This document shows positions 1-12,400 of a stretch of 64,000 nucleotides of DNA, piece by piece. The stretch is from Telmatactis stephensoni (taxonomy: Eukaryota > Cnidaria > Anthozoa > Actiniaria > Isophelliidae), in the NCBI GenBank assembly GCA_029948255.1, contig JALIZF010001367.1, forward strand, positions 186,001-250,000. Direction: 5' to 3'. The notes under the pieces were generated by a model, which did no database searches, was not told where the DNA came from, and saw only the letters and a program-made list of their open reading frames with translations. The first letter of the stretch is position 1; every line of letters starts with the position of its first letter. A program made the translations under genes and the position numbers.

Positions 1-1443
1 TTTATCTTATTAATTGCTCTTTCAATGTGTATCCTGAGGCTGGCAATTTCTTGGGTCTTTACAACATTTTCTGCAGACATTTGGCTTGAACCTCCCAGAA
101 AAGGAGATAGGTTTAGTTGTACCCCTAATGGCAGTAGATCCTGTATCGTAATACCTTTGTCAGCCATCACAGAATCATTTTCCTCGAAAGGTAGGTCCAG
201 AAGTCCACTTCTCTCCACAATTTCTCTATCAGAAATACTGCCAGTGTATAACTGACTGATAAATGTTATAGCTGCCCCAGAAGAAATGCCTACTAGTCCT
301 TTCAAAGTAGTGTGGTGTTTATAGCTACTGAAGAGTTCTTCGTTCAAATGCAAACTACTTGGCATTTGATATTTAACTTCAGTGCAGTCTATTATAATTC
401 TGGTAGACTTGTACTTCTCCTTGAAAGCTTCTGGCATTGCTATATTAACAGCCTTTCTCGATGGCCATATATTTATTGTACCCAGCTTAAGATACATAAA
501 GTTGATCCATGTTATGAATATCCTGCTCACTGTAGCCCGTGAAATATTAAACAAGTGAGCAAGGTGTTCTTCATGGAAGCATTGTCTTAATCTGCACATA
601 GTCAAGAAGTACTCTTCAACAGGTTTTAGAGTTCTTGCTCTGCCTTTCTTGCTTAAATTCACTTCTTCAGATTCATCATCATCGTCATTGTAGGTAGCAG
701 AAGTATCAGTATTTCCAGATAGCCAGAAATTAATATTTTCTCCTCTTTCTCCTGGATCAAGATATTTGTAAATAGACATGAAGGCATCCCAGCTCTGAAA
801 TCCAGTATAAAACGCAGGGGCTGTGTGCAGGGGCTTTTATTGAGTCAAGAGTAAAGAGCCTACTTTGAAGCGACTGATACCCGAGTTCTGCATGTTTCTC
901 CTGAAGCTTTAACTCTTCTATTTGTATCTCGAGTGTTTTTATTTGGTTGGAATATTTTATAGCAACTTCCGACAGATAGACCTCGTGTTCGGACAGATCA
1001 GTCTGTGTGGCAACATCTACACTTTTCGCTTCTATAACTTTTTCAAATACTTCTTGTGCTTCCTCCACTACAACAATTTCATCTAAATCATTACTTTCGG
1101 GATGATCAGTAAGATTTTTATCGATGAAAAGTCTTTCCTTGGGTAACTTTCTCTTTCTTGGCGAGGTGCGAATCCATGGAAACACTGATGGTATGGCGCC
1201 ATGTTTCAAGAGATTTTTCCCTGCCAGAGATCTTTTGATGTCATTTTCCCTGAAATGTCGAGAGCACACAACGGTCGTCTTTGTTACTTGAAAGTTCGGT
1301 CCTTCGTCTCTCTTGATAGCATGTATCCAATTCTTTTTCAGTGCTGCATCAGATGGAAAGGTGAAGAACGATATTTTCTCTCCTCTCGTGTTGTCACGAT
1401 AACCTCTCGTTGTACACTGAGGCACGCAACAGTGACTCGGCAT
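1..1443 (-). pseudogene. THAP-domain DDE transposase, frameshifted, runs off the left edge
   Basis: The first exon-like block (1443 down to about 838) starts MPSHCCVPQCTTRG and is a THAP zinc finger: C2CH pattern (C5, C10, then C..H near residues 60-63) and the VFPW end of the domain. An acidic linker and a coiled coil (about residues 140-190) follow. After a frame change near 815-838 the protein continues to the window edge as a DDE_Tnp_4-type nuclease core, with an IIIDCTEVKYQMPSS block carrying the first Asp, an MADKGITIQDLLP block carrying the second, and an RIHIERAINKI block with the Glu-containing helix. THAP plus this core is known from animal DNA transposons. The frameshift is a 13-bp tandem duplication (see findings). 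Terminal repeats are outside the window, so the superfamily is not assigned. Confidence in domain calls is high. Confidence 0.9.
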
Positions 1444-1842
1444 GGTCTTTCAACATTACGAAGGATTTTAAATTCAATACGAAGCTTGTAGAAGTGTATA
1501 AAATAAAAATATCGAGAAAAATTACCCGAATAACGCTTCTAAAATCTTTTGTTTTGATGTTACAACTGATTGCTTTAATATACTCGTGCGATATTATGGA
1601 CGACTGGGTGACCTCGTTTTCATGTAAAATAGTTACCAGTTCTCCGCTCGTGATCGGCCATTATGAGAGCCGTGTATTACATAATTTTTTAACTGTTAGA
1701 AATGGATACATTTTGTAACACAAACTTTCAAAATTAAATCAGATGGATTGTTCCCATTAAGCAGCACTAGAAGTCAAATGTTTTCAAAAGAATGTGAAAA
1801 TCTGCCTAACTAACTAACTATCTAACTAAAATGGGATTTCCA

Positions 1843-3525
1843 CTACTTTTTTCTGCTCTTTTTTAAATGCTGGTAGACTTGTTCCACTTCTGTTAGTTGT
1901 GGAAATTTAATTGGGCCAACACCCAGAATACTGCACGGCCCATAAAACACACATGATCTGTGATATGTGTCTTTGTCGTCACGTGTGGGCCAGTCATATA
2001 ATCTCACCCCTCCAGACTGAGTAGCATGCAAGAACTTGAAGTCAGTAAGCAAGTTGTCTTTGTTTGCCAGTGCTCTGCCAAAGTAGAAAGACTTTTGGTA
2101 TTCAATAGCATAGTATTTACCCTCAATTATGGGTGATTCAGCAAATCCTTGTAGTTCCTGCTTGTGCAATTCAATGATCATCTGTTTCCTGAAACTTTGG
2201 ATGGAATCACTTGAGACGATTGGGGACTGTAGAAGGAAACATCTTGCATATAGGGAAATGTATACCCCACAGTCAAAACAATTTTGTTGTTGTGGAATAT
2301 CCTGTGGCGAGTTACAGTAAAAACACCACTGCCTGACATCAAGAACTTCATCAAACTCTTTCAAAAGCTTCCACATCTTATGAATAGCCCTTTTAACAGT
2401 TGGCTTGGCAAATGAACCTGCCAGGCTATCGAGAGCTACAATCTTCTTTTCAGGAGGTAGCATAATAAGGAGAAACCAGTGCTTGCTTTGACCAGGATTG
2501 CACGGTATCAAAACTACATCTTGATCAAGTATCGAACCTTTACCCTTGAGTACTTCTTTGGCTGGCCTTTTTCCTTTTGCTCTATCGAACTTCTCCCATT
2601 CAATGGTTTCCACGTTTAGGCCCTCTGCAATGCTCTTAGTGGCCAGAAGATTCAAATAGGCATCAACAACAAAGTTAGTTAGGTAATTATCTTCGTCTAC
2701 TTTATGGCCACCAACAAGAGAAGTGAGGTCTTTTTCATCAATGACATTATTTCCTTTAAACTTGACAGCACCTTCAAGCAAACTATTTAAAAGGGGCTGT
2801 TTACAATCAGGGAAAACACAAGTAGTCTCCTTGTGGAACTTGGCAGCAGTATTTCCATCTAGCCCACTGTGCACTTCTGTTCCTACCTGCTGAGAAACGC
2901 TGGAGGAGGGGTCATGGCCTTTATTGACACTCACTTTTGATGGGCAAGAAACACATTTTTTGACAGATGCTTGGAAGAGTTTTCCACCAGACAAATTGTT
3001 ACTAGGCTTTTTCTTCTTCTTTTGGATGTTGAGATTTTCCGAGGCTGTATGCTTTCTTTTTCTTGTGTTGGACTCTTGACTATCACTTTCATTGGGGAGA
3101 GGTTTTCTGCCAGATAAATTGTTAGGCTTTTTCTTCTTCTTTTGGATGTTGAGATTTTCCGAGGCTGTATGCTTTCTTTTTCTTGTGTTGGACTCTTGAC
3201 TATCACTTTTATTAGAGAGAGGTGAGTTTCCATCAACTCCTTTCAAGATTTCTGGGACTGTTTTGGTTTCTTCTCTTTTTCCTTGTATTGCATTAGGATT
3301 GGCATTGGGAGAGCCACACACCTTGTTCTTACCTTTTTGTTTAATGATAGAACAAATAAACAAAGAAACATTAATCAAGTGTTTTCTTGACATTGGATAG
3401 CCAACTGTATGCAAACGAACGTGTCGATGTTTTAAAAGATGGCCATAAAAGGAAATTTGCTGGCTCAAAGACCAGCTAACGTGGCTAGACTTCAAGTTTG
3501 TAATTTGAATTTGGTTTAAAGTCAA
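1843..3525 (-). CDS. Ulp1-like C48 cysteine protease, transposon-type
   Basis: Uninterrupted ORF of 560 codons. The C-terminal half is a Ulp1/SENP-type cysteine protease (C48). His349 lies in SKHWFLL, Asp366 in VALDSLAG, a Gln in PQQQN (about 413), and the nucleophile Cys419 in NCFDCGVY; the full catalytic set is present. A tail with repeated aromatic/WP blocks follows. The N-terminal half is lysine-rich and holds two copies of a 40-residue unit (about 108-137 and 148-177, ending in a KKKKK run), probably nuclear-localising and DNA-contacting. Stand-alone Ulp1-like proteases are commonly carried by animal DNA transposons (family knowledge). The first 65 or so residues look non-coding (a GGTAAG lies inside), so the true start or an upstream splice junction is uncertain. 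No terminal repeats were identified around it. It could be a SUMO-protease relative of host origin, but the context argues for a mobile element. Confidence 0.8.
   Translation of the reverse strand: MTLNQIQITNLKSSHVSWSLSQQISFYGHLLKHRHVRLHTVGYPMSRKHLINVSLFICSIIKQKGKNKVCGSPNANPNAIQGKREETKTVPEILKGVDGNSPLSNKSDSQESNTRKRKHTASENLNIQKKKKKPNNLSGRKPLPNESDSQESNTRKRKHTASENLNIQKKKKKPSNNLSGGKLFQASVKKCVSCPSKVSVNKGHDPSSSVSQQVGTEVHSGLDGNTAAKFHKETTCVFPDCKQPLLNSLLEGAVKFKGNNVIDEKDLTSLVGGHKVDEDNYLTNFVVDAYLNLLATKSIAEGLNVETIEWEKFDRAKGKRPAKEVLKGKGSILDQDVVLIPCNPGQSKHWFLLIMLPPEKKIVALDSLAGSFAKPTVKRAIHKMWKLLKEFDEVLDVRQWCFYCNSPQDIPQQQNCFDCGVYISLYARCFLLQSPIVSSDSIQSFRKQMIIELHKQELQGFAESPIIEGKYYAIEYQKSFYFGRALANKDNLLTDFKFLHATQSGGVRLYDWPTRDDKDTYHRSCVFYGPCSILGVGPIKFPQLTEVEQVYQHLKKSRKK
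2985..3225. repeat. 120-bp tandem duplication inside the Ulp1-like gene
   Basis: Two nearly identical 120-bp units sit head to tail and each encodes a basic 40-residue block rich in Lys. The period is a multiple of three, so the frame is kept. The few mismatches indicate a fairly recent duplication. Confidence 0.9.
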
Positions 3526-6056
3526 ACTCGTTATTGTACCAGACTCTCTGTTCTGCCTTCTAGCTTAATTGAGGCCCGAGTGTGTTTATTACAAACTTCA
3601 AATACTAATAATGCAACGTACAGTCATTTAGGAAATCAGAATTCTGCAGTGAAATTAAATTCTTTGAGGACGTGGGATATTAGCTGCTAAAATTTTGCAA
3701 GATGACGTACCAACAATCAGGCTTGACAATTTTCTAATGTTGAGTAATGAAACTTGTTAAACTAGACGCCTAATAGGCGTTCACTTGGGCTACCTGTGTG
3801 TAATACTTGGGGAGAAATGGGAGAACAGAAGTTGATGGAAACCAGATTGACTTGTCAGTGTGTCTTTTGATTGCAGAAATGCATGACAAATTATATTGGC
3901 CAAGGAGAAAGTATTTTGTAGATAATTGTACCACCTGATTGGTGGTATAAATATACTGCTAGCTTTTATCATGCCAGACATATACAGTCTGCTTTATTTT
4001 GCTAAATGCTTACCAAATGATCCAATATGATCTATAGATAATACATTATAGCTCAGACAAAATTTCTATTCTGTACTTTTTACTTTGATTTATGGAAACA
4101 AAAGTTACAAACTGCAGCAGACTGTTTCGATATCCAAGTTAAAATGACTTTGATATTGCTGTTATCACAGTGGTAGATTCTAGAAGTGCCTCAGTTACCT
4201 TTCTATGAAATCGTTTCAGTGCAGTCAATTCAGTTTCTTAACACAACTTTTCATATACATGTAAATATTACTATGTTTTCAATATGAAGCAGATCAATGA
4301 TTATAGCAGTAGTCAATTGCTGATGCTTAATCAGTTGAAGTTTAATGCTCGACGTGTAATGTAATACAATGTATGCTCATTACTGTTACCATATATAGCT
4401 CCTCCTTGCACATCAACCTGATACTACTACATAAAGTATGTTCAATTCGTCCACTTCATCTTGTTTCTGTGAACATGGTTGCACAAAGCTTGTACAAATT
4501 TGTGGTTGAGTATCACTTTTCATTGATTGAAAGATATCATTTTGTACATTCTAAAATTGGTTCTTCAATTGTTACCAATATAAGGTCTCATAAATATTAT
4601 TATCATTTCCATGATTATCCATCACTATATTTTGATCTGCTAACATTGAGCATGATTGACAATAAAGTGCATTCAATATAATCATGACAATTTGTACAAA
4701 ATACAGATTGCACTAAATATTTATAATTTATATACAAAATCATTTGTTTTGTTTATTTGGTGTAATTTTGTACTATTTACTAATTCTTGTTTCCTGGCTT
4801 AATTATTGAATACACTCTAGTCACCTTATTATGCAAAGGCGAGAATCTCCTAGTTTTTCTAGTAGTTGAAAAAACATTACCATTGTAGGTCATTGTACAT
4901 ATTTATATTGTTAGTTAATTACATCGCTTCTAACACGGCTCTCATGAAGAGCATGACTGTAGACACCGTGTATAAATAGAGTTTATATAAGCAAAAATTA
5001 TGTGCAAGCAGTGGTGATATAAAACAAACTTTTGATTTGAAGATAAAATATCTCCGTGTCTTACATGTCAGTCCTCAAGTGCAGTTCGCTGCCACAAATT
5101 GATCTCTGTATCGTATTCTTGGACGATCAATACATTACAAGTTGATTACAACAGCTGTTAGGGTCACCACTAAATTTGAGAATTCCATATTAACGATTAA
5201 GAGCAGTGACTATCCAAATATCTTGAGATTAGAAGCCAATAGTTCGATAAATTCCGATTGATAGCGTCCGCCATTTTGTTCAATTGCTCTCAATCCCTCG
5301 CGACAATTCTCAACAAGCCTTGTGGTCAACCTTGTTTTAATGACAGTGTACCCCAAAGGCTTCTGGGTAATTTGCCAATTTGCGACGTTGATAGATAGAC
5401 CGAAAAGGTAAACCTAAACTCGAGCTACCACAGGCAGCCCGAGTAATTAACTCAATACTTAATGAAACTTGTCAAATTTATACTTAAGATCATGTATTGG
5501 AATGTTCTATGTGTTTGCTTTTATTACAAATTCAATCATTCATCATGTTCTTGGCCTTTTCTTGTCACTGCTTATATCACTCTGAAAAGAAAGAATAACA
5601 CTTCCATTGGCATTTGCACTATAATGCAAAATAATAGAATGATGACATGCATTGATGTGAGTTATGGAAAAATATATTTAGAAATAAAGTACTGGACATT
5701 AGAAAGGGTAATTATTTTGAATATTGAGAAGTTAATCATGCTGAGTAATATATTGTGGGTTAATTACAGTACAACAATTAGTGATTGGTTTTGGTACACA
5801 TTGCAGTGATGATTAATTCTTGTAAGTTTTACAAGAAGTCATATGAAAATTAATTGGAAAGAAGAGAAAAAATGATACAGGAGACATTGAAATAGAGAAA
5901 TAAAAACAAAAGAAGACAATAGTGTAATACATATGGCAAATGAACATTCAGAGCTTTTATATATTGTATATGGATTCTAAGTTAATTTGTTATAAGTTAG
6001 TTTTTTTAAAAGAATAATTATTAAGAGGAAGGCTTAATTTATCAAATATGATTTAA
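3526..6056. other. AT-rich stretch without recognisable gene
   Basis: I see no coding exon with homology I recognise here. Open frames such as 4373-4681 and 5462-5809 are low-complexity and Leu/Ile/Tyr-rich, without domains or splice context. A small palindrome around CGCCTAATAGGCG lies near 3763-3780. Confidence 0.5.
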
Positions 6057-6500
6057 GAGGGGATTTTTTTCAAATTTGAGCAGTGAACGACAAAAACTCC
6101 TGAGTTGAAGAATAGCTGTTGTACAGAATTAAAATCATTTCTGTCAGAAAGTTTAAGTTGTTTGTAAGTAGTTTTGGCCGATGAAAGTTGAATCAAAGTG
6201 TTAATCCAAAACGAAAATTTGGATTGAAAATGAGGTTTAGGCCTTCATTTGCTCATTTGCTGTATGTTTTCTTTATATTCAGCTTGAAAAAGCTTAATCC
6301 CGACACAACGTCAAGAAAAAGTCTTGTACAATTCAAAAATATGTTTTATACAGGTATTTTATCTTGGTACATCAGTTTTTAACCAATAGAAAAAGGATTT
6401 GAGTGTTAATCCAGAACGAAAATTTGGATTAAAACTCGCATGAAGGTCTAGTTTTTGGTGCTTTTTGCCATTATTGCTCGTCATTGAAAAAAATCTCCTC
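6057..6500. mobile_element. TTAA-flanked MITE, 444 bp
   Basis: TTAA occurs at 6053-6056 and again at 6501-6504. Immediately inside are inverted termini reading GAGGGGATTTTTTTCAA at the left and, on the opposite strand, GAGGAGATTTTTTTCAA at the right. Inside, the word AGTGTTAATCC followed by GAACGAAAATTTGGATT-like sequence occurs twice about 205 bp apart (near 6196 and 6401). No ORF is present. TTAA target duplications are typical of the piggyBac and Kolobok superfamilies; which of them mobilised this copy cannot be told. Confidence 0.7.
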
Positions 6501-6608
6501 TTAAAACCTAAGAAGGGGATGTGAAATTTTCCATAATTGAACTGTTTTGACTTTGGCCTGCTTGTAATGTCTGTTAATGTCAATTACTTTGGCTTAATTA
6601 TAGCATAC

Positions 6609-6801
6609 CTTCACTTCCATTGACTCATGGCCATCAACATCTGGCAATTTTGCCTTTAGAGCTCTGATCACTGACTCTGGATCAGAGCATTTTAGTTCCC
6701 ATGTGCAGGGTATCACAGCTCCCCCTCCAGTCTGCCTATTTTTTACCCATTTTTGGTGAAGCAGTGGATTTGTGCTCCTTTTAGACTCACCAGTGATCAA
6801 A
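6609..6801 (-). CDS. orphan internal exon, unassigned product
   Basis: A clean internal exon on the minus strand: acceptor tttggcag, then about 64 codons, then donor AAG/GTATGC. The peptide contains HQKWVKNRQTGGGAVIPC and SDPESVIRALKAKLPDVDG, which looks like folded-protein sequence but which I do not recognise. It lies outside the CACTA element and beyond the 3' end of the LINE at 7833, so it is either host sequence or a relic of an older element. The leading phase (one base before the first codon) does not match the exon at 24139-24217, so the two cannot be joined directly. Confidence 0.5.
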
Positions 6802-6809
6802 CTGCCAAA

Positions 6810-7832
6810 ATTGAAATAGCAATAATTAGTGAAAGCAATAAAATTTCTGACAAGTCATCTATTAATCCACAATGGTTTCCACACCGGGGACATGGGAAAA
6901 TTAACCAGGTAATACAGGGAGGATTGTCATAGCTTTGAGCTTATTTTATTTTCAATCCCCTCTTACTCTTGTAATTGCTCTTAATTGTGACTATATAATT
7001 ACTGGTTAACTTCATAACCTATTGTTTTCCGTCTGCATTGTACTGGAGATTGCAGAGAGAAAAAATATAAAGCAGTCTTGTAAATATTGCCATCAGTCTA
7101 ATCTAACAGTCAGCATTTTTAAATATTGCTGTGATCACACAGCAATATCAATAATATTGCAGTATGAATCTGCTTAGGACAGGATGATAAAGTAGTGTAA
7201 CTATCAAGTTGGCAGTCACAACTGCATTGCAGAGCCTTTTCAAAATCCAGCTCCACATGCACATTCAGAAGTATAAATTATCACAAACGTTAGCATCAAA
7301 ACGTGTGGGATATACAAGCAAAAAAGTGTGCATGCCCTAACAATACCTAAATTTCTCAGGTTCAATAATTTTGGTGATTTTGATGGTTATGAAGTTAACC
7401 AGTAATAATATATGACTAGCCATTTCTAATAGAAAGTCAAGTGCTGCGAGCAGAAAACAGCTGGTGTATCCACATTAGCAGAACTGTTCCCCTAAAACTC
7501 ACTGAAAGTACACTTTCTCTGATATATGAAATGTTTCTTGTCTATCTCCTGTGCATTGTGTGACGAACACTGCTAGTTGACCTTCAATGTTGAACTACAA
7601 AACATAATTCTCCAGGATCAGTGTCGGACACACACAGCTCAAAATATTTAGCTTTTTGAGTAAAGCAATTTTTCAAACAATCACAAACGGCTAGCGTTGG
7701 CAATGATTATAAAACTAACTGATTTTAATAAGCTAGTTGTATGTTGCATCACGGTCAAAGATACCGCATTGTCTACTGTATTTGATGCTTTAGATCAAAC
7801 GAATGATAAATACAATTCCATCACATACAAAG
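6810..7832. other. intergenic, no gene seen
   Basis: AT-rich sequence with scattered short ORFs. I found no domain, clear repeat array or RNA gene. It ends where the TAATAATAA-type tail of the minus-strand LINE begins. Confidence 0.5.
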
Positions 7833-8550
7833 TATAATAATAATAAATAATAAACAATCTTTATTCAGGAAGCTTATTTCACAAAGTGTTTTACAATAAG
7901 GTCCTGCAACTTAACTAAACAAAATAAATTCTATCGATATATAAAAATGCATTATAGAAAACTATACGAATCAAATCGAAATACCTCCCTCAACCAAACC
8001 CAAGCAGTGATAAAACACTGATGAAAGATAAAATGATATAAGAACTACTAGATTCACTATGTTAATTATGGCAAGATATAAAATACTATAAGTATAAGTT
8101 AGCCCCCATCCCCTTTACAAGCTTCTTAAAGGTTGTAATATCCTTAGCTTCCCGTATATCATGATTCAAATTATTCCAATCACTAGCAAAATTAATTGAC
8201 GTCCAGTGGCCCCATCTATGCTTAGCGGCGGACAATGAATTGGTAGATATTTCTTTATGCGCTTAAGTAACCCTTGTTTTTTTGTTGATCTTAGATTTAA
8301 GATAGTCAATATGTTCGTGCCACGTCAAGTTTTTGTTGATAACTACACCAAGGTACTTGTAACTCGGTACTTCTTCCAAGGCGACATCTTCAATAGAAAA
8401 CACCATAGTTGACGATAACTTTACCAGGCGTTGAGAACTGCCAATAATCATTAACTTGGATTTCTTTATGTTAATTGTCAGGCGATTCGTCTTAAGCCAG
8501 CTGCATACTTTCTCAAGGTCACAGTTCAAATTCTCCTGTAGAACATCTGA
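7833..8550 (-). mobile_element. 3' part of non-LTR retrotransposon 1 (LINE-1a)
   Basis: Minus-strand 3' half of a CR1/L2-like LINE. Just inside the CACTA junction the RT C-terminal part reads through CDLEKVCSWLKTNRLTIN, then KYLGVVINKNLTWHEHID (the GxxL/thumb region). Then the frame shifts, a large stretch of the C-terminal domain is missing, and a relic ending in FKKLVKGMGANLYL and a stop follows. The element finishes in AATAAAGATTG and a TTATTATTA tail at about 7833-7853. The other half is at 22376-22855. The copy is dead: internal deletion, frameshift, 5' truncation and the insertion. Confidence 0.85.
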
Positions 8551-8565
8551 CCCTTGCGAAACGGA

Positions 8566-8905
8566 CTAGGAAATTCCTAGGAAATCCTAAGATATTCATA
8601 AGAAAATCCTAGTAAGTTTTCTTAGGAAATTCCTAGGAATGAGGTGTGAAAGTTCACAGTAAATTTGGACGAAGAATGCAAAGAATTCTTAGGAAATTCC
8701 TAGGAAATTCCTAGGAATTTCAGCATTTGAATTCAGGGGTAAAAATCCTAGGAAAATCCTAAGAATATCCTAGGATTTTTCTATGTTTTTTTAAATCATT
8801 AACTAGTTAGAACTTTTCTAGGAAATTACTAGGAATACAAGAATGTTTTTAGGAATTATAGAGATTTAATTAGGATCTATGAGCAATTACAATTTTCTAG
8901 GAAAT
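8566..8905. repeat. left subterminal array of TTCCTAGGAA words (CACTA-1)
   Basis: By eye about six exact TCCTAGG words and several variants (TTCTTAGGAA, TTACTAGGAA, ATCCTAAGA) within 340 bp. The word is a perfect palindrome. The spacer GGTGTGAAAGTTCAC also has a counterpart in the right array. In plant CACTA elements such arrays bind the TnpA-type accessory protein (family knowledge). Confidence 0.9.
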
Positions 8906-9017
8906 CTATAAATTTTGCAAAGGGGTAATAATCAAAGAAACATTACAGGCTGGTATAAAACACTGGTAATATTTTATTTTGTGGAAAATCTAAAATACTT
9001 TGAATGGATACAATAAA

Positions 9018-9356
9018 ATATAAATTGGGAAATACTATATAATATTTGCATTTATTTGTAAAAACTGTATACATACCAGATATAATGATCAAATTAGCAT
9101 CTTAATTTGCTTGATTTCAATAAATATAAATATAAATTGGGTAATACTATATAATATTTGCATTCATTTGTAAAAACTGCATACATATAGCAGATATAAT
9201 GATCAAATTAGCATCTTAATTTGCTTGATTCCAATAAATATAAATATAAATTGGGTAATACTATATAATATTTGTATTCATTTGTAAAAATTGTCTACAT
9301 AGCAGATATAATGATCAAATTAGCATATTAATTTGCTTGATTCCAATAAATTATAA
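9018..9356. repeat. three tandem copies of a roughly 115-bp AT-rich unit
   Basis: Each unit starts near ATATAAATTGGG(A/T)AATAC and contains GATATAATGATCAAATTAGC. Copies begin near 9018, 9130 and 9245 and differ by a few bases. They lie between the left subterminal array and the last BEN-gene exon, inside CACTA-1. Confidence 0.85.
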
Positions 9357-9470
9357 ATAACTATTTAGAAAAATTTATCAATTAGTACCATTTGCAATCA
9401 ACCATCTTTATTGTAAACTATTTTACAGTTTGTTAAGTTTCTAACGAGATGACTTTTCTGGAGCAAGTTA

Positions 9471-12400
9471 TCAGTTTTCACATGCACGATTAATGCTTTT
9501 GATCAGTTTATAGTAAGGTTGGAATGGGAGTTTAACAAGTTTTTCCTTTGCATCATGTTTTGATTGAATCATTGTGTTTTATAAATGACAAAAAAATACA
9601 ACCTGTAGAAAGGTTTATGTTAAATGGTTGATTGGAAATGGTAGTAAACATCTTTAAAGAGATAATTGAAAATTTGAAAATTTGATAATTTGAAAATTTT
9701 ATATAATTGCAAACTGATGGTACAATGATGACTGGCCTACTTGTTTTGCAGCCCCCTCTTAATGTTTCTTATCCAAGTCTTTGTTTTTTCGTTTGGTGTG
9801 TTAAATTTTGTCTGCATGATTTCTACAAGTTACAAAATAATCGGCATTAGTATAGATGATTCTTAAAAGTCTCAATTTTTTTTAGATAGTTGATAAACCA
9901 TATCATTAATCAACTATTTTAATAGTACATGTATAAAGGCTAATTAAGACTATGACTTATTGGGTAGCATTTACAATGATTGTCTAAATCCTTTGATTAC
10001 TGTAGCAATATAATATGCATAGTCTTGTTTCCAGTTACAGATTGCTGAGCTTCTTTACAAAAGCCACATTATTCTACAGAGATAGCCTCATTCTCAAGAA
10101 AGACTCATGGGAGTAAACTTGAATTTGTTTTGGAACCCAAAAAAAACCCTTGAGTTTACTCCCATGGGTCTTTCATGAAAATGAGGCTATCCCTTTGAAA
10201 ATGCACCTTTTGTCTGGAAGCTCAGTGGTCTCTAGTACTGGAAACTGGACTATTTGGAGCTATTTGCATGTGCATAACAATTTCTGTATTTTTAAGGTCA
10301 TGTACCATTCTGTTGATGTGCAATAATATTACAGTGCATTCCTCAAATTGTGGCCTTAAATACCGCAAAGTTTTTGATTACTTTTTGACAACTTTGAACT
10401 TGAATTAGAAGTCCTGAAGTAAATAGATGCAAACAAACTTGATTTTAAACATGGCTTTTTCATTTAGTGTCAGTATCCACTATAACTATATCAGTGGACA
10501 ATCTCTGCCTATCAGACTAATCAAAGTCAGAGACAGTCTGACATTCTTAATTGCATAGTTTAAGCAGTATTCATAGTTGTCAGAAAGGGGTCAAAAACAC
10601 TAACTTTGCGGTAGTGGCATTGGTTTGAAGCATAGTTCTATAAAAGGCATGATTATGTAATCAATAAATCCCCCAAAATAATGAGGCTTACCAGTGATCA
10701 TGTCTAGCTTCTGTGGGTCCAGAGCTTCCTTTTTGTCATCTCGATCACATTTCCAGGTAGTCATGCCTTTGATTGTTTGTGTTTGGATCTCCTCTTTTTT
10801 AAACAGAGAGAAAAGCATCTTTTTCAGGGCTTGCCTTGGCTCCAAACCTGCAGTTATTGCCTCTAGTCTTGATTTCTGTTCAAATGGCAATATTAAGTAA
10901 TTCATTATTGAACAATAAATACAATGCAAAGCTTTCATTAATTTCTTGCACAAATTCTAGGCTTTAATTCCTAGGTTAATTGATCCTGCATGGGTTATTA
11001 AACAACAAAACACTATCTTTTTCATATTTCCTTGCTCAGGGCCCCACTGTCATAAGCATTAAGCTCAAGGAACACACACACACACAGGCTCAGTAGCGTG
11101 TTCATACAACTGGCCAGGTTAATATTCTTGTTGTTACTCAATTTGTAGTTTCAAAGCCCCATTAGTAGCAATTTTCCATTGCAATTTCCCCCAAACTTTA
11201 GATTTACTTCAATGTTGTACATTCAATGTACTAATCATTATTATAATGCCTATGATATGGTACTTACATCAGATTCTTCTTCCTCATTCACTTTATTTGT
11301 CTAGGTAAAAAATTGAAAAGACAATATTGAACATATATGTGGACATCAAACACACTGTCTTAAATACTGATCGGCATGACTAATTTTATGTCTATAGTTA
11401 TTGATATTAGTCATTCATTTCGTTACATTACATTTATTTTGTATTAACTTATAGTGTATTATCATATTTTAAATTGCATTAATGGTAATTATCCATGAGA
11501 TAACACCGTAAACGTGAGGAAGTTTGTTCAATTATTAGAATCAACATAACCCATTAACTTTCACCCAAGTTTTAATTGGATTTTCTTGGATTTTCTTGGT
11601 TAATCTTGAAACGTTTTGCAAATCATCAAAGACCCAGTATTAACAAGTAAATAAATGCACTGTCAATATTCCTGTTGTACATATATGATCACACAATCTC
11701 TGCCCTATGAATCACGTTTGCATATAACTATTTGCATTTAAGGACCCTTCAAAGCATTGAAACTTCAGGACAATAGCAAGGTATAAATATTATTGTGCGA
11801 CTCTCAAGATTTCAAGTCGCCAAGCACTGTAATAATGCATTTTTGTCACTAAATTCTGTAGCCATGTGTTATATATACAGTACCTCTCAAGTAACCCAAC
11901 TTCTACTCATGAGTATAAGTGGCAAGTTCAAGTGCTGACCCACGAATATTCATGAATTAAGTCAGAAATAAATTGTAACTTTCAAGTATGAGTCACCTGT
12001 GAAGTTGTTCCTTGAGAGCAGAGTTTGACATTTTAAATATCTACCAAAAGCAGTTGAAAAATTATTGGGGGGCATTAGCTCTGCACCAATTGCCCCTTCC
12101 AATTGCTAATTAAAAGCCATAAGTAAGTTATTTGGGCCCAGTGTGTCCAGGTTCATTGGTTTTGAAAAGGTTAATTTTTGTGCCTGAATAGGTATATCCA
12201 TTTCAGCTACATATTTTATACAGCAGAAAATAATTATGTGTCTCACCTTTTTCCTTCTTAGGTGTTTTATTTCTGATTTCAGATGGTAAACCTCTGCCTT
12301 CAACTTCTCCATCTCTTCCGATATATGTTTTGAAAAGGAGGCAAAATCTTTATTGCTAGGCTGAGATGGTGGAGAATCATAAGTAACAATCTCTTGTGCA

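Noticed and set aside
4373..5809. Open frames of about 100 codons
   Set aside because: No domain, splice context or coding-like composition; expected by chance in AT-rich DNA.
9018..9356. CRISPR-like array
   Set aside because: Three contiguous AT-rich units with no unique spacers, in animal DNA; a simple tandem repeat.
6609..10875. Joining the orphan exon 6609-6801 to the CACTA-1 BEN gene
   Set aside because: It lies beyond the element end and beyond the LINE tail, and its peptide does not continue a BEN domain; the BEN end is at 9471-9545.
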